Of a stretch of 64,000 bases of DNA, positions 34,823 to 47,030 are shown in pieces; position 1 is the stretch's first letter; each line of letters opens with the position of its first letter. The notes under the pieces are model-generated. The model was not told the DNA's origin, ran no database searches, and saw only the letters and a list, made by a program, of their open reading frames with translations. Position numbers and translations under genes: made by a program. The DNA is from an uncultured Novosphingobium sp. (GTDB taxonomy: Bacteria; Pseudomonadota; Alphaproteobacteria; Sphingomonadales; Sphingomonadaceae): positions 8,649 to 72,648 of the forward strand of contig CAMPHR010000016.1 in the NCBI GenBank assembly GCA_946886075.1. The letters are read 5' to 3'.

Positions 34823-37093
34823 TTGCAAAATTCCTCCCCTACCTCGCGTCTCAAACATATGCTGGCGGCAAGCGCGGCTGCCGTCTGCATGGCTGCGGTC
34901 CCTCATGCCTTCGCGCAGGACCTCCAGGCACCGCAGACGCCCGCCAGCGCCTCCGATGCTCCAGCGCCCGCCAGTGAGGAGCAAATCGGCTTTGCCGCCG
35001 ACGCGCTGGAATATGACAGCAATACCGAATTCGTTACCGCGAGCGGCAATGTCCAGCTGGTGAGGCAGGGCAACCGGCTGCGGGCGGACAAAGTCGTTTG
35101 GAATCGCACCACCGGTCAGGTGGAGGCGCAAGGCAATGTCTCGGCCACCGATCCGGAAGGCAATATCGCCTATGGCGACCGCTTCCAGGTGACCGACACG
35201 CTGAAGGACGGCACGGTCGAGAATATGCTGCTCGTCCTCCAATCCGGCGGCAGGCTGGCGGCGGTGCAAGGTGTCCGGGTGAATGGCGTCTACACGCTGC
35301 ACAAGGCCGCTTATACCGGCTGCAGCGTAGTGGACAGCGATGGTTGTCCCAAGGAGCCCACCTGGCAGATCAAGGCCGTAAAGGTCGTCTATGATCCCGT
35401 CGCAGCGCGTGTGCGCTATCGCAACGCGAGCGTGGAAGTGTTCGGCCTGCCGCTCATTCCGCTGCCCGGCTTCTCCCACCCGGTCGGCGACACGGGGGGC
35501 ACCGGGCTCCTGGTGCCGAACTTCCGCTACGACCGGAATAATGGCGTCGAGATCGCCCTTCCCTATTATATCAAGCTCGCGCCTAACCGCGACCTGACGA
35601 TCACGCCGCATGTCTACAGCAAGACGCTGCCGATGCTGGAGGCGAACTTCCGCCACCGCTGGGATCGCGGCGCCTATCAGATTACCGGTTATGCCACGCA
35701 TGCGCGGCGGATCGACGCCAGCAGCTCGCTGCCTACTGCGACTGGTCCCGCCGGATCGGAAAAGGACTTCCGCGGCTATCTCGACGCCAGCGGCGCCATG
35801 CAGCTGACACCGGAATGGAGCGTCAACGGATCGCTTCGCGTGGCGAGCGACCGCACCTTCCTTCGCCGCTACGACATCAGCCGCGATGACCGGCTGCGTT
35901 CAACCTTGGGCGCACAGCGCATTGGCGAAAACAGTTATTTTTCGATCGCTGGCTGGGCCGTCCAGACCCTGCGCCTTGGCGATCCGCAAGGGCAGACGCC
36001 CCTTGCCCTGCCTGTCATCGACTATCGCCTGCGCCTGCTTGATCCGCTGCTTGGCGGCCGCATTCAGCTTCAGGCGAACAGCCTCGCGATCACCCGCACG
36101 CATGGCGAAGATACGCAGCGCGCCTTCGCTGCCTTCGAATGGAACCTGCGCAAGCTGACGGGCATGGGGCAGGAGGTGAATTTCACCACCTATCTTCGCG
36201 GCGACGTCTATCACAGCAGCGACAACGACCTGAACACCATTGCCCGCTACGCAGGCGATCCGGGCTGGCAAGCGCGCGGCATCGCGGCGGCTGCCATCGA
36301 TGTGCGCTGGCCCTTCATGGGTGATGCATTCGGCGGCGTGCAGCGGATCGCGCCGCGCGTCCAGATCGTTGCCGCGCCCAGGCTGGCGAACCTGTCCGTC
36401 CCTAACGAAGATGCGCGCGCCATCGACCTGGAGGACAGCAACCTCTTCGCGCTCAATCGCTTCGCAGGCTATGATCGCTTCGAAGACTCGACGCGCATCA
36501 CCTACGGACTGGAATACAGCCTCTCCCTGCCCGGCTTCTCCCTGGAAAGCGTCATCGGCCAAAGCTACCGCCTCAACAATCGCGAGAGCATTTTGCCTGA
36601 CGGCACCGGCCTGTCCGATCGCATGTCCGACATCGTCGGGCGCACGACCGTGCGCTTTCGCGATTTCGTCAGCCTCATCCATCGCTTCCGCGTGGACAAG
36701 GATGGCCTGGCCGTCCGCCGCAATGAGGTCGACGCCACGATCGGTAGCCGAAAGACCTATGCGATGGTCGGCTATCTCCGGCTTAACCGCAACGCCGCGC
36801 CAGGCCTTGAGGACCTTCAGGACCGCGAGGAGCTGCGCTTTGGTGGCCGCGTGCAGTTCGCGCGCTTCTGGTCCGTCTTCGGCTCCACCGTCGTCAACCT
36901 GACGGACAGGAAAGAAGATCCGCTCAGCGCCTCCGACGGCTATGAACCCGTCCGCCACCGGCTCGGCATCGCCTATGAGGACGACTGCCTTACCTTCGGC
37001 GTAACCTGGCGGCGCGATTATCTGGCTGCTGGTGACGCGCGAAAGGGCAACAGCTTCCAACTACGGCTGGCTTTTCGGAATATCGGCATATAA
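34823..37093 (+). CDS. lptD: LPS-assembly protein LptD
   Basis: LptD is the outer-membrane barrel that places lipopolysaccharide in the outer leaflet. The 756-aa precursor has a signal peptide (core LAASAAAVCMAAVPHAFA), an N-terminal OstA/LptA-like beta-jellyroll (ADALEYDSNTEFVTASGNVQ) and the large LptD barrel (for example LPLIPLPGFSHPVGDTGGTG). Start choice: TTG 34823 with GAGG 10 bp upstream gives a complete basic n-region; ATG 34859 would shorten the signal peptide. It heads the lptD-surA-pdxA-rsmA operon. Confidence 0.95.
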   Translation: MQNSSPTSRLKHMLAASAAAVCMAAVPHAFAQDLQAPQTPASASDAPAPASEEQIGFAADALEYDSNTEFVTASGNVQLVRQGNRLRADKVVWNRTTGQVEAQGNVSATDPEGNIAYGDRFQVTDTLKDGTVENMLLVLQSGGRLAAVQGVRVNGVYTLHKAAYTGCSVVDSDGCPKEPTWQIKAVKVVYDPVAARVRYRNASVEVFGLPLIPLPGFSHPVGDTGGTGLLVPNFRYDRNNGVEIALPYYIKLAPNRDLTITPHVYSKTLPMLEANFRHRWDRGAYQITGYATHARRIDASSSLPTATGPAGSEKDFRGYLDASGAMQLTPEWSVNGSLRVASDRTFLRRYDISRDDRLRSTLGAQRIGENSYFSIAGWAVQTLRLGDPQGQTPLALPVIDYRLRLLDPLLGGRIQLQANSLAITRTHGEDTQRAFAAFEWNLRKLTGMGQEVNFTTYLRGDVYHSSDNDLNTIARYAGDPGWQARGIAAAAIDVRWPFMGDAFGGVQRIAPRVQIVAAPRLANLSVPNEDARAIDLEDSNLFALNRFAGYDRFEDSTRITYGLEYSLSLPGFSLESVIGQSYRLNNRESILPDGTGLSDRMSDIVGRTTVRFRDFVSLIHRFRVDKDGLAVRRNEVDATIGSRKTYAMVGYLRLNRNAAPGLEDLQDREELRFGGRVQFARFWSVFGSTVVNLTDRKEDPLSASDGYEPVRHRLGIAYEDDCLTFGVTWRRDYLAAGDARKGNSFQLRLAFRNIGI

Positions 37094-37180
37094 GGATCAG
37101 CCTCCGCCCCTGCCGCTCAGGACCGGTTAAGGCGGACCGTCGCATCAGGCGCCGGACCGTAATGGAGAGTTTTCCCGACG

Positions 37181-38569
37181 ATGCAGCCTGTTGTTCCCAT
37201 GCCTTCCCGCCTTGGACAATCCCTTCGGACCAGCGCGCGCGCCTTGCTCCTGTCCTCGATCCTCATGGGGTCGTTCGGCAACCTCGCCATCGCGCAGACC
37301 GTCGGTGACGACGATCGGGGCGTAGCGGCGCAGCAGCTGAACCTGCCCAAGGATGTGACCGTCTTTGGCAAGAGTGACCCAAATGTCCGCAAGGCCACGG
37401 CTATCGTCAACGGTCGGATCATCACCGGCACGGACGTTGACCAGCGCCTTGCGCTCATCATCGCCGCAAATGGCGGCAAGGTGTCGGCCGAGGAGCGGGA
37501 ACGTCTGCGCGTGCAGGTGCTGCGTAACCTGATCGACGAAACGCTCCAGATTCAGGAAGCGGCCGCCCACGACATCAGGATCGACAAGGCAGAGGTTGAC
37601 CAGAGTTATGAGCGGGTCGCCGCCAACTTCCGTCAGTCGCCCGCTCAGTTCGACCAATATCTGCGCGCTCAAGGCAGCGCGCCTGCCAGCATCCGCCGCC
37701 AGATCGAAGGCGAACTGGCCTGGAGCCGCCTGCTCCGCCGCAACATCCAGCCTTTCGTCAACGTCTCTGCCGATGAGGTGAAGTCCGTCGTCGATCGCAT
37801 GAACGCTGCCAGGGGCAGCGATGAATATCGGATCGGTGAAATCTACCTGTCTGCGACGCCGGAAAATCAGGCGCAGATCGTCTCCAACGCCCGCAACATC
37901 ATCGAACAGATCAAGCAGGGCGGCAGCTTCGCCGCTTATGCCCGGCAATTCTCCGAAGCGTCGACGGCAGCGGTCGGCGGAGACCTTGGCTGGGTCCGCC
38001 CGGCGCAGCTTCCCGACGAACTTGCCAAGGCCGCCAATGAGATGCAGGTCGGCCAGCTTGCCGGGCCCATCCCCGTGCCGGGCGGCGTGTCCGTCATCTA
38101 CGTGATGGACAAGCGCAAGGTGCTGACCGCCGATCCGCGCGATTCCCTGCTCAGCCTCAAGCAGCTGTCGATCAGCTTCCCCGCTGGCACCAGCAAGGAG
38201 CAGGCGAGCAGCCGGGCCGCCAGCTTCGCCGCGCAGACCAAGGCGATCAAGGGTTGCGGCCAGGCCAATGAATTGGGCGGCAAGATCGGCGCCGATGTCG
38301 TCGACAATGACAATGTGAAAGTGCGTGACCTTCCCCCGCAGTTGCAGGACATCCTCCTCGGCTTGCAGGTTGGTGAAGCAACTCCGCCCTTCGGCTCGGT
38401 CAATGACGGCGTGCGCGTGCTGGTTGTCTGCGGCCGTGATGAAGCCAGCGGCGCCGCCGCGCCCAATGCGGAACAGATCATGGCGCAGCTGGAGGAAGAA
38501 CGGGTCAACAAGCGCGCCCGCATCTATCTGCGTGACCTTCGCCGCGATGCCGTCATCGACTATAACTGA
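37181..38569 (+). CDS. surA: SurA-type periplasmic peptidyl-prolyl isomerase/chaperone
   Basis: The 462-aa precursor starts with a long signal region (core RALLLSSILMGSFGNLAIA). The SurA N-terminal domain follows (KATAIVNGRIITGTDVDQRL and NLIDETLQIQEAA), then a parvulin domain with the typical ARQFSEASTAAVGGDLGWVR and a second, degenerate PPIase stretch. SurA escorts outer-membrane proteins such as LptD to the BAM complex. It is the second gene of the lptD operon; its last 23 bases overlap pdxA. Confidence 0.93.
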   Translation: MQPVVPMPSRLGQSLRTSARALLLSSILMGSFGNLAIAQTVGDDDRGVAAQQLNLPKDVTVFGKSDPNVRKATAIVNGRIITGTDVDQRLALIIAANGGKVSAEERERLRVQVLRNLIDETLQIQEAAAHDIRIDKAEVDQSYERVAANFRQSPAQFDQYLRAQGSAPASIRRQIEGELAWSRLLRRNIQPFVNVSADEVKSVVDRMNAARGSDEYRIGEIYLSATPENQAQIVSNARNIIEQIKQGGSFAAYARQFSEASTAAVGGDLGWVRPAQLPDELAKAANEMQVGQLAGPIPVPGGVSVIYVMDKRKVLTADPRDSLLSLKQLSISFPAGTSKEQASSRAASFAAQTKAIKGCGQANELGGKIGADVVDNDNVKVRDLPPQLQDILLGLQVGEATPPFGSVNDGVRVLVVCGRDEASGAAAPNAEQIMAQLEEERVNKRARIYLRDLRRDAVIDYN

Positions 38570-39584
38570 TCCAGGCCCGCCTCGGCCCGAGCTGGCGCCT
38601 TTCGCCGTGCCATTGGGCGATCCGGCGGGCATTGGGCCGGAAATCGTCGCGAAAAGCTGGGTGATGCGTAAAGCACGCGGCTTGCCCAGCTTCTTCGCCG
38701 TGGGCGATACCGCGTCTTTGCGCCGCGTCTGGGCGGGCCCGGTCGCCTCGATCACGACGCCTGAAGAAGCCGTCGCCCTGTTCGACACTGCACTCCCATG
38801 CCTCCAAGTGGCAGAAGCTGGGGACATCGTCCCAGGCACCCCAAGCGTGGATGGCGCTCGCACAGCTTTCCAGGCGCTTGAGGCGGCCGTGGGCCTCGCC
38901 CGCACCGGATCGGCGGCGGGTATCGTCACCGCGCCAGTCGGCAAGGAACAGCTGTACGGCGTCGGCTTCACCCATCCCGGACAAACGGAATTCGTGGCGG
39001 AACGCTGCGGCGTAGCGCCTCATAACGCCGTGATGATGCTCGCAGGCCCTTCGCTAAAGGTCGTGCCAGTCACCATTCACATCCCGCTTGCCGATGTGCC
39101 GTCTGTCCTGACGACAGACCTGATCCGCGCGCGCGCGACGACCACCGTCAAGGGGCTCCAGCGCAACTTCGGCATTCCCCGCCCCCGCATCGTCGTCGCC
39201 GGCCTCAACCCGCATGCTGGCGAAGGCGGCGCGCTGGGCCGCGAGGAGATTGAGATCATCAGCCCGGCCATCGAGTCCCTCCGTCAGGACGGCATGGACA
39301 TTGTCGGCCCGCTGTCCGCTGACGGCCTCTTCCACGCCCGGGCGCGGGAGACATATGACGCAGTGCTGTGCATGTATCATGACCAGGCCCTGATCCCGCT
39401 CAAGACGCTGCATTTCGATGAAGGCGTCAACATCACGCTCGGCCTCCCCATAGTCCGCACCTCGCCCGACCACGGCACCGCCTTCGGCATCGCTGGAACG
39501 GACAGCGCAAACCCCGGCGCGATGATGGCCGCGCTAAAAATGGCCGCGGAAGCAGCCCGGTCACGGCTCAACCATGGCCTCTGA
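38547..39584 (+). CDS. pdxA: 4-hydroxythreonine-4-phosphate dehydrogenase
   Basis: PdxA performs an NAD-dependent oxidation and decarboxylation in the DXP-dependent pathway to pyridoxal phosphate. The 345-aa product shows [18 protein letters not shown] at the N-terminus, the metal-binding His residues in [11 protein letters not shown] and [13 protein letters not shown], and [13 protein letters not shown]. The frame is open far upstream into surA; ATG 38547 is the first sensible start and overlaps surA by 23 bp. rsmA overlaps its end by 11 bp. Confidence 0.94.
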   Translation: MPSSTITDPGPPRPELAPFAVPLGDPAGIGPEIVAKSWVMRKARGLPSFFAVGDTASLRRVWAGPVASITTPEEAVALFDTALPCLQVAEAGDIVPGTPSVDGARTAFQALEAAVGLARTGSAAGIVTAPVGKEQLYGVGFTHPGQTEFVAERCGVAPHNAVMMLAGPSLKVVPVTIHIPLADVPSVLTTDLIRARATTTVKGLQRNFGIPRPRIVVAGLNPHAGEGGALGREEIEIISPAIESLRQDGMDIVGPLSADGLFHARARETYDAVLCMYHDQALIPLKTLHFDEGVNITLGLPIVRTSPDHGTAFGIAGTDSANPGAMMAALKMAAEAARSRLNHGL

Positions 39585-40422
39585 CACGCGGCCGGTCCTG
39601 CCGCCGCTGCGTGAAGTCATCGCTGCGCACGGCCTGCAAGCAAGCAAGGCGCTCGGGCAGAACTTCCTGCTGGACGAACAGCTGCTTGACCGCATCGCCG
39701 CCATCCCAGGTCCCCTCAAGGATCAGCCAGCGTTCGAGGTCGGCCCAGGCCCAGGCGGCCTTACCCGCGCGATCCTGCGAACCGGCGCGCGGCTGGTTGC
39801 AGTGGAACGGGACGACCGCTGCCTGCCTGCGCTCGCTGAACTGTCGGAAAGCTTCCCCGGCCAGCTGCGCGTCATACCCGGTGACGCCATGCAGGTGGAC
39901 GCGCGGGCCGAGGCCGGTGTCGGCGCGCACATCATCGCCAATCTTCCCTATAATGTCGGCACGGCCCTCCTCATCGGGTGGCTCTCGGCACCATGGGAGC
40001 CGCTTCCCTGGTGGGCCTCGCTGACGCTCATGTTCCAGATGGAAGTGGCCGAACGCATCGTCGCAAAGCCGGGCGGCGACCATTATGGCCGCCTTGCTGT
40101 GCTATCCCAGTGGCGCAGTGACGCGCGCATCGCCATGAAGGTCCACCGCAGCGCCTTCACCCCTCCCCCCAAGGTGATGTCCGCCGTCGTCCACATCACT
40201 CCCAAAGAAGCACCTGAGCGCGTCGAACTCAAGCAACTCGAACGCCTCACCGCCGCCGCATTCGGCCAGCGCCGCAAGATGCTCCGGCAAAGCCTGAAAG
40301 GCCTGCCTGGCGCGCTGGACGCATTGGTGGAGATCGGCATCGACCCGCAAAGACGCGCCGAAACAGTCAGCGTCGATGAGTTTGTTGCCGTGGCTCGCCT
40401 GATGGGTGAACGCAGGCCCTAA
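39574..40422 (+). CDS. rsmA: 16S rRNA (adenine(1518)-N(6)/adenine(1519)-N(6))-dimethyltransferase
   Basis: RsmA (KsgA) dimethylates two adenines near the 3' end of 16S rRNA late in 30S assembly. The 282-aa product has the family start [23 protein letters not shown] motif [15 protein letters not shown] and the catalytic motif [12 protein letters not shown]-terminal helical domain follows. It is the last gene of the lptD operon. Confidence 0.96.
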   Translation: MASDTRPVLPPLREVIAAHGLQASKALGQNFLLDEQLLDRIAAIPGPLKDQPAFEVGPGPGGLTRAILRTGARLVAVERDDRCLPALAELSESFPGQLRVIPGDAMQVDARAEAGVGAHIIANLPYNVGTALLIGWLSAPWEPLPWWASLTLMFQMEVAERIVAKPGGDHYGRLAVLSQWRSDARIAMKVHRSAFTPPPKVMSAVVHITPKEAPERVELKQLERLTAAAFGQRRKMLRQSLKGLPGALDALVEIGIDPQRRAETVSVDEFVAVARLMGERRP

Positions 40423-40857
40423 GGATCTGCGCTGCCCAAGCGCACATCGCCTCATCGTCATGCGAGCGAAAGCTGGCTCTCTAAAGTTTAAGCACTGCCT
40501 AGCCTCGCGAGATCCCGACATGCGCGGGATGACAAAGAGCGGTAGGAGCGGACATCCCGCTTCTGCTATTCCCCTCCCGCAAGCGGGAGGGGCAGCGAGA
40601 CTTACGCGCAAAGCGCGTTAGTCGCAGCGGGGTGGGCAGCGGCCCCGTCTGGCCTACCCTAGCCCCTCGCAAGCGGGAGGGGGGGAACATGTCCACAAAA
40701 TGATCGCCTGCGGACGGGCTGCTTGCCCGCATCGCACACCATCTTGCTCGTTCAGGCGCTAACGGACGGGGCTTCGCTGCGTCGCCATCGTCTTTTGGTC
40801 ATTAGCTGACCTCCCGCCTACCACCATCCTGGACGTAATCCGGGCCGTCCGAAAATC
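40423..40857. other. Intergenic region with sphingomonad repeats, no gene seen
   Basis: These 435 bp separate convergent rsmA and the TPR gene. They hold a GATCCCGACATGCGCGGGAT element near 40510-40530 that is common in alphaproteobacterial spacers, then the palindromic unit at 40571-40685. I see no convincing frame. Confidence 0.6.
40571..40685. repeat. Palindromic repeat unit (CCCCTCCCGC type), copy 1
   Basis: CCCCTCCCGC-AA-GCGGGAGGGG (40571-40592) is followed by GGGGTGGGCAG and closes with a partial second copy (about 40672-40685). The same layout recurs at 58031-58154 and, decayed, at 42641-42677. Confidence 0.75.
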
Positions 40858-41379
40858 TCAGGGAGTCTCTGTTTCCGGAGCCTTCGGCACCACCGTGACG
40901 CCTTCTTTCGCGCTCAGGACGGTTGCGGGCGGCCCCTTCTGGATCGCCGCGGCAAGCTTACCCACGGCAGCACAGTCGCTCTTGCAGCTACTCTGGGCCT
41001 GGGCGAGATTTTCCTTGGCCTTGGCGATCGCACCCTTCTCGACCATCGCTTCGCCCTGACCGACCAATGCGTGGACATCATTGGGGTCGAGCAGCAGCGC
41101 CTCGCGATACAGCCGGATCGCCTTGCCCTGAAGACCCTGCGCCCGCGCCACCTCGGCCAGCTCGATATAGGCGGAGCGGTTGCGCGGATCGACCACCAGC
41201 GCGGTCTCAAGCGCATCATTTGCGACAGCGTAATTCCCCGCCTTGCGCGCGGCGATACCGGCCTGCTGCCATTCGATCGACAGGGGCGAAATCTGCGCGT
41301 CGGGCCGCTGTGTCAGTCCCGCGCTCGACACGGTGGTCAACAGGACGGCAAGGGCGATCGAAGCAGGGGTAAAACGCAT
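40858..41379 (-). CDS. Exported tetratricopeptide-repeat protein
   Basis: The 173-aa product begins with a signal peptide ([20 protein letters not shown]). TPR units follow ([40 protein letters not shown] and [20 protein letters not shown]). A Cys pair ([10 protein letters not shown]) near the C-terminus could form a disulfide in the periplasm. TPRs bind partner proteins; no specific role can be assigned. GGAG is 7 bp before ATG 41379. The gene lies downstream of the RsmB-type gene on the same strand. Confidence 0.85.
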   Translation of the reverse strand: MRFTPASIALAVLLTTVSSAGLTQRPDAQISPLSIEWQQAGIAARKAGNYAVANDALETALVVDPRNRSAYIELAEVARAQGLQGKAIRLYREALLLDPNDVHALVGQGEAMVEKGAIAKAKENLAQAQSSCKSDCAAVGKLAAAIQKGPPATVLSAKEGVTVVPKAPETETP

Positions 41380-41456
41380 GCAAAACTCCAGCCATGTTTC
41401 AGGCGCTGATTCTGCACAAGTGTCGTCATTTTGCCCGGGCTTGTCCATCGCCTCTT

Positions 41457-42632
41457 TCATGCAGCAGCGCGCAGCCGGGCGAAATAGAAACCATCCGTCG
41501 CATCATGGCCCGGCGTCAGCAGTCGCCCCGGCCCATGCGTGCGCCCCTGCCCGATCGGGACCTCTTGCGCCGTCCATCCTGCATGACGATCCAGGAACGC
41601 CTGCACCTGCCCGGCGCCTTCCTGATCCGTCAGCGCGCATGTGGCATAAACAAGCAGCCCGCCCGGGGCGACCAGCGGCGCTGCAAAGTCCAATATCCTC
41701 GCCTGCTCCCGAACCAGCCGCTCTAGCCGCGCGGGCGTCAACCGCCATCGCGCCTCGGGATTGCGGCGCCACGTCCCGGTGCCCGAACATGGCGCATCGA
41801 CCAGCACCACATCCGCCTGCGCTTCAAGGCTGTCCAGCGCGCGGGCCTCATGACCCTGATCGAGCAGCAGCGTCTCAATAAAGGTCGCCCCCGCCCGTTC
41901 CGCCCGTGGGCTGAGCCGGGCAAGGCGCGAGCGGATCGTGTCCGCCGCGATCAATCTCCCCTGCCCACCCATGGCCGCCGCGAGCGCCAGCGTCTTGCCC
42001 CCCGCCCCTGCGCACAGGTCGATGACGGTCATGCCCGGCGCGACTTGGCACGCTGCGGAGATCAGCTGACTCCCCGCATCCTGCACCTCGACATGGCCCT
42101 GCTTCCACGCCTCGCTCTGCTCGACCGGCCATCCTTCCGGCAGCCGCAGCGCGTCGGGCAAGCCGTCGATCGGTTCCGCTTCAAGGAAAAGTGGCGCAAC
42201 CTCAGCCGCCATGGCCTTCAGGCGGTTGACCCGCAAATCGACAGGTGCGCGGCCAAGCAATTTTTCCTGTTCGACCGGTGCCGCAAGCAGGGGCTCAAGC
42301 CAGCCCGGCACAATGCCCGCGTCGGCCCCAGGCTCATCGGCACGGATTGGCGCGGGCGCATGAACCGACCCGTCGAACAGCGCCGCAAGCTCCGGCCGCT
42401 CGCGCGCCAGCCCGACCATCGCCGCCCGGCCATCATCCGGACGCTCAGCCACGCGCCTCACCGCGTCATAGACATGATCCCGCACGGCCCGCCGATCGCG
42501 CGACCCGGCGTAACGCCGTTCCTTGAAATAACGCGCGATCAACGTGTCTGCCGCTGGCCCACCATCGCGCGCGGACGCAATGATGGCATCAAGCAGTTCG
42601 ATTGCAGCCTGAACACGGGCAGACGGGGTCAT
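41457..42632 (-). CDS. RsmB/NOP-family RNA (cytosine-5) methyltransferase
   Basis: The 391-aa product has an N-terminal NusB-like helical region and a C-terminal SAM methyltransferase. SAM motif I is [20 protein letters not shown]; motif IV has the general Pro-Cys in [18 protein letters not shown]; motif VI has the catalytic Cys in [13 protein letters not shown]. These enzymes make m5C in 16S rRNA or tRNA. It may be the local RsmB, but NOP-family paralogues are hard to tell apart. It is followed by the TPR gene and preceded by guaB on the same strand. Confidence 0.9.
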   Translation of the reverse strand: MTPSARVQAAIELLDAIIASARDGGPAADTLIARYFKERRYAGSRDRRAVRDHVYDAVRRVAERPDDGRAAMVGLARERPELAALFDGSVHAPAPIRADEPGADAGIVPGWLEPLLAAPVEQEKLLGRAPVDLRVNRLKAMAAEVAPLFLEAEPIDGLPDALRLPEGWPVEQSEAWKQGHVEVQDAGSQLISAACQVAPGMTVIDLCAGAGGKTLALAAAMGGQGRLIAADTIRSRLARLSPRAERAGATFIETLLLDQGHEARALDSLEAQADVVLVDAPCSGTGTWRRNPEARWRLTPARLERLVREQARILDFAAPLVAPGGLLVYATCALTDQEGAGQVQAFLDRHAGWTAQEVPIGQGRTHGPGRLLTPGHDATDGFYFARLRAAA

Positions 42633-42640
42633 ATCATACT

Positions 42641-42677
42641 CCCCTCTTCCGCAAGCCGGATTGGATGGGGGTGGGCA
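42641..42677. repeat. Decayed copy of the CCCCTCCCGC palindromic repeat
   Basis: CCCCTCTTCCGCAAGCCGGA followed by TTGGATGGGGGTGGGCA keeps the order and spacing of the repeat at 40571, but the right arm has lost pairing. Confidence 0.5.
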
Positions 42678-42772
42678 TGCCGCGCCAGCGGCATACTCCC
42701 TGAAGTCTCAAAAGCTTGCCCCGCTCTCACCACCCCTGACCAGCCCCTTGAAAGATGGCGAATGGGGAGGGA

Positions 42773-44302
<1,530 letters not shown>

Positions 44303-44373
44303 TCAGCGAAACGACCAGACCTTAGGCGCAATTTGTTGCGGGACACCTCGACCACGCAGAACGACAGTCGCTT

Positions 44374-44724
44374 TCAGCTTCCGGCAGCGGCACCCGCAAG
44401 CCGATCCAACCAGGCCCGCGCCTGTTTCGGCTCCCCGACAGCCTGCGAACTGACCGGTCCGCGCGACGCGAGAAACTCCTGTTGCAGCTCGAACGGAGGC
44501 ATCAGCAGCTGTTCTCGCGCCTTGTCCACAGCGTCGCCTATTTCCGCCAGATTGGCGATTACCGGAGCGATCGCAACGCGGCTTGCCCGATCATCATTAT
44601 GACCAAACAGCCCCCACTTTCCCGAAGCGGTGACCCTAAGTGCGTCGATCAGTGTTGCTAGATATTCCGCCTCCAATTCCAGGCGACGGATGTCCAGGCG
44701 TTCCAGTCGATCAGCTTTTGCCAT
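44374..44724 (-). CDS. Small conserved-looking hypothetical protein
   Basis: The 116-aa product is not recognised. It is predicted all-helical and soluble, with an early amphipathic stretch (ERLDIRRLELEAEYLATLID), a middle segment GKWGLFGHNDDRASR and a Pro-Phe-rich end. AAGGAT lies just upstream of ATG 44724. It sits between guaB and ftsH on the same strand. The reading is supported by codon use and the ribosome-binding site; function is unknown. Confidence 0.6.
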   Translation of the reverse strand: MAKADRLERLDIRRLELEAEYLATLIDALRVTASGKWGLFGHNDDRASRVAIAPVIANLAEIGDAVDKAREQLLMPPFELQQEFLASRGPVSSQAVGEPKQARAWLDRLAGAAAGS

Positions 44725-44767
44725 GGCTATCCTTATCTCACCGTCCCCAAAGAGCGACAAATGAAGA

Positions 44768-44791
44768 GGGCGCAGCTAATTAGCCGCGCCC
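44768..44791 (-). terminator. Terminator-like hairpin after ftsH
   Basis: GGGCGC-A-GCTAATTAGC-C-GCGCCC folds into a long stem with one mismatch, 24 bp beyond the ftsH stop; the T-run on the minus strand is weak. Confidence 0.55.
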
Positions 44792-44814
44792 CCATCATCA
44801 GTTTGTCAGCGGCT

Positions 44815-46767
44815 TCAAATCCCCGCAGGCGAAGGCTCACCAAAGGGCCCCTTGCGCTTGCGCGTCTTGGGGATCGAAGAACCCGCCGCCGGAACCGTCG
44901 AAGGCTTGATCGTCGTACCGTCGTCGCGGGTGATCTCACCCTTGTCGAGCAGCGTCTTGATCTCTTCGCCAGTCAGCGTCTCATATTCAAGCAGCGCATT
45001 GGCGAGCAGGTGCAGTTGGTCCTCATGTCCGGTCAGCACATCCTTGGCCCGATCATAGCCGCCATCCACGATCATGCGGATTTCATGGTCGATCGCCTTC
45101 GCCGTCTCGTTCGACATATGGACGCGCTGGCTCTGCGAATAGCCCAGGAACGTCTCGCCCTGCTGCTCTTCATATTGCAACGGACCGAGTTTGTCCGACA
45201 TGCCCCACTGCGTCACCATGTCGCGCGCCAGCTTGGTCGCGTACTGGATGTCGCCCGACGCACCTGACGACACTTTGTCATGGCCGAAGATGATCTCTTC
45301 CGCCACACGCCCACCCATGGCGACAGCCAGGTTCGCATGCATCTTGTCACGATGATAGCTGTAGCTGTCCCGCTCCGGCAGGCGCATCACCATGCCCAGC
45401 GCACGGCCGCGCGGGATGATCGTCGCCTTGTGGATCGGGTCGGAAGCCGGTTCATGGACCGCGACGATGGCATGACCCGCCTCATGATAGGCGGTCATTT
45501 TCTTCTCATCGTCGGTCATGACCATGGAGCGGCGCTCGCTGCCCATCATGACCTTGTCCTTCGCCGCCTCAAATTCGTCCATCGCAACCAGGCGCTTGCC
45601 CCGGCGCGCGGCCATCAAAGCCGCTTCGTTGACGAGGTTGGCCAGGTCAGCACCAGAGAAGCCGGGCGTGCCGCGCGCAATGGTGCGCGGATTGACGTCC
45701 GGCGCCAGCGGCACCTTCTTCATATGGACGGCGAGAATCTTCTCGCGGCCCTCGATGTCGGGACGCGGCACCACGACCTGACGGTCGAAGCGGCCCGGAC
45801 GCAGCAAAGCGGGGTCCAGCACGTCAGGACGGTTGGTCGCCGCGACGATGATGATGCCCTCATTCGCCTCGAAACCGTCCATCTCAACCAGAAGCTGGTT
45901 CAGTGTCTGCTCGCGCTCGTCATTGCCGTTGCCCAGGCCCGCGCCACGATGACGGCCGACCGCGTCGATTTCGTCGATGAAGACGATGCAGGGCGCGTTC
46001 TTCTTCGCCTGCTCGAACATGTCGCGCACGCGGCTCGCGCCGACGCCCACGAACATCTCGACGAAGTCGGAACCGGAAATGGTGAAGAAGGGCACACCCG
46101 CCTCACCCGCGATCGCGCGAGCGAGAAGCGTCTTGCCGGTGCCGGGGGAGCCGACCAGCAGCGCACCCTTGGGAATCTTGCCGCCCAACCGCGCGAACTT
46201 GCTCGGGTCCTTCAGGAACTCGACGATTTCCTGCAATTCCTCACGCGCTTCGTCGATGCCAGCAACGTCATCGAACGTCACCTTGCCATGCTTTTCGGTG
46301 AGCAGCTTGGCCTTGGACTTCCCGAAACCCATCGCGCCGCCTGCGCCGCCACCCTTCTGCATCTGGCGCAGAACGAAGAAGGCGATGCCCAGGATCAGCA
46401 GGAACGGCAACGACTGGTAGAGCATGATCTGCCAGAAGCTCGGCTGCTCTTCGGTTTGCCCAGAATATTTGACGTTATAATCGTCAAGCAGGCCAGTCAG
46501 GCCCGGGTCGTTCACGGGAATGGTGTTGAACCGCTGCCCACTGGTCAGCGTGCCGGTGATCTTGTCCGTAGCGATTGCGACGTCCTTGACCTGCCCTTCC
46601 TGCACCTTCGAACGGAATTCGGAATAGGCAATGCCGCTACCCGCCTGCGAAGCGGAGCGGCTGTCGAACATCGACACGAAAAGCAGCAGGGCGATAATCA
46701 CCCCCGCCCAAATCATTGCGCTCTTGATCCAGGGGTTACCCTGCGGGTCCTTCTCGTCGTTCATCAT
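44815..46767 (-). CDS. ftsH: ATP-dependent zinc metalloprotease FtsH
   Basis: FtsH is the membrane-anchored AAA+ protease that degrades damaged membrane proteins and short-lived regulators. The 650-aa product has TM1 near 17-33, a periplasmic domain, TM2 near 112-132, Walker A GSPGTGKT at 206-213, the pore loop [10 protein letters not shown], Walker [13 protein letters not shown], and the zinc site HEAGH at 428-432. Several start codons lie in a row (GTG 46770, ATG 46767, ATG 46764); GAAAGAGAG precedes them. It lies between a small membrane gene and the hypothetical gene downstream. Confidence 0.97.
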   Translation of the reverse strand: MMNDEKDPQGNPWIKSAMIWAGVIIALLLFVSMFDSRSASQAGSGIAYSEFRSKVQEGQVKDVAIATDKITGTLTSGQRFNTIPVNDPGLTGLLDDYNVKYSGQTEEQPSFWQIMLYQSLPFLLILGIAFFVLRQMQKGGGAGGAMGFGKSKAKLLTEKHGKVTFDDVAGIDEAREELQEIVEFLKDPSKFARLGGKIPKGALLVGSPGTGKTLLARAIAGEAGVPFFTISGSDFVEMFVGVGASRVRDMFEQAKKNAPCIVFIDEIDAVGRHRGAGLGNGNDEREQTLNQLLVEMDGFEANEGIIIVAATNRPDVLDPALLRPGRFDRQVVVPRPDIEGREKILAVHMKKVPLAPDVNPRTIARGTPGFSGADLANLVNEAALMAARRGKRLVAMDEFEAAKDKVMMGSERRSMVMTDDEKKMTAYHEAGHAIVAVHEPASDPIHKATIIPRGRALGMVMRLPERDSYSYHRDKMHANLAVAMGGRVAEEIIFGHDKVSSGASGDIQYATKLARDMVTQWGMSDKLGPLQYEEQQGETFLGYSQSQRVHMSNETAKAIDHEIRMIVDGGYDRAKDVLTGHEDQLHLLANALLEYETLTGEEIKTLLDKGEITRDDGTTIKPSTVPAAGSSIPKTRKRKGPFGEPSPAGI

Positions 46768-46838
46768 CACTCTCTTTCACCGGGCAAGATAGGATGCTCC
46801 GGCAAAATCGCAAGTTGGACGCTATGCCGGCCGAATGT

Positions 46839-47030
46839 TCAGCCGCCGACGAACTGCGACAGGGCGATATAGGCCAGGATTACTGCGACACCTGCCGACA
46901 GGCCGCAGAGCAGGTAGCCGACATACAGCAGCATCGGCGGATGCGGACGCGCCAGTTTCCGGTTACGTTGCGCTGCCGAAAGGATGATGCTGGCGAGCAC
47001 GCCATAGGTCAGCGCCGCAAATTCGAACAT
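46839..47030 (-). CDS. Small two-helix membrane protein
   Basis: The 63-aa frame from ATG 47030 encodes two hydrophobic helices (FAALTYGVLASIILSAA and MLLYVGYLLCGLSAGVAVILAYIALS) joined by a short basic loop RNRKLARPHPP, as expected for an inner-membrane hairpin with the loop in the cytoplasm. It ends 71 bp before ftsH on the same strand, so it could be cotranscribed and serve FtsH or the membrane. I know no family for it, and a weak ribosome-binding site limits confidence. Confidence 0.5.
   Translation of the reverse strand: MFEFAALTYGVLASIILSAAQRNRKLARPHPPMLLYVGYLLCGLSAGVAVILAYIALSQFVGG

Noticed and set aside
37145..38971. A 608-codon minus-strand frame across surA and pdxA
   Set aside because: Both sense genes are certain; the antisense frame is low-complexity and has no start signal.
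40571..40685. A CRISPR-like array
   Set aside because: There are only two palindromic copies in inverted layout, no regular spacers and no cas genes.
45280..46872. A 530-codon open frame antisense to ftsH
   Set aside because: Composition and lack of motifs mark it as a shadow of ftsH.
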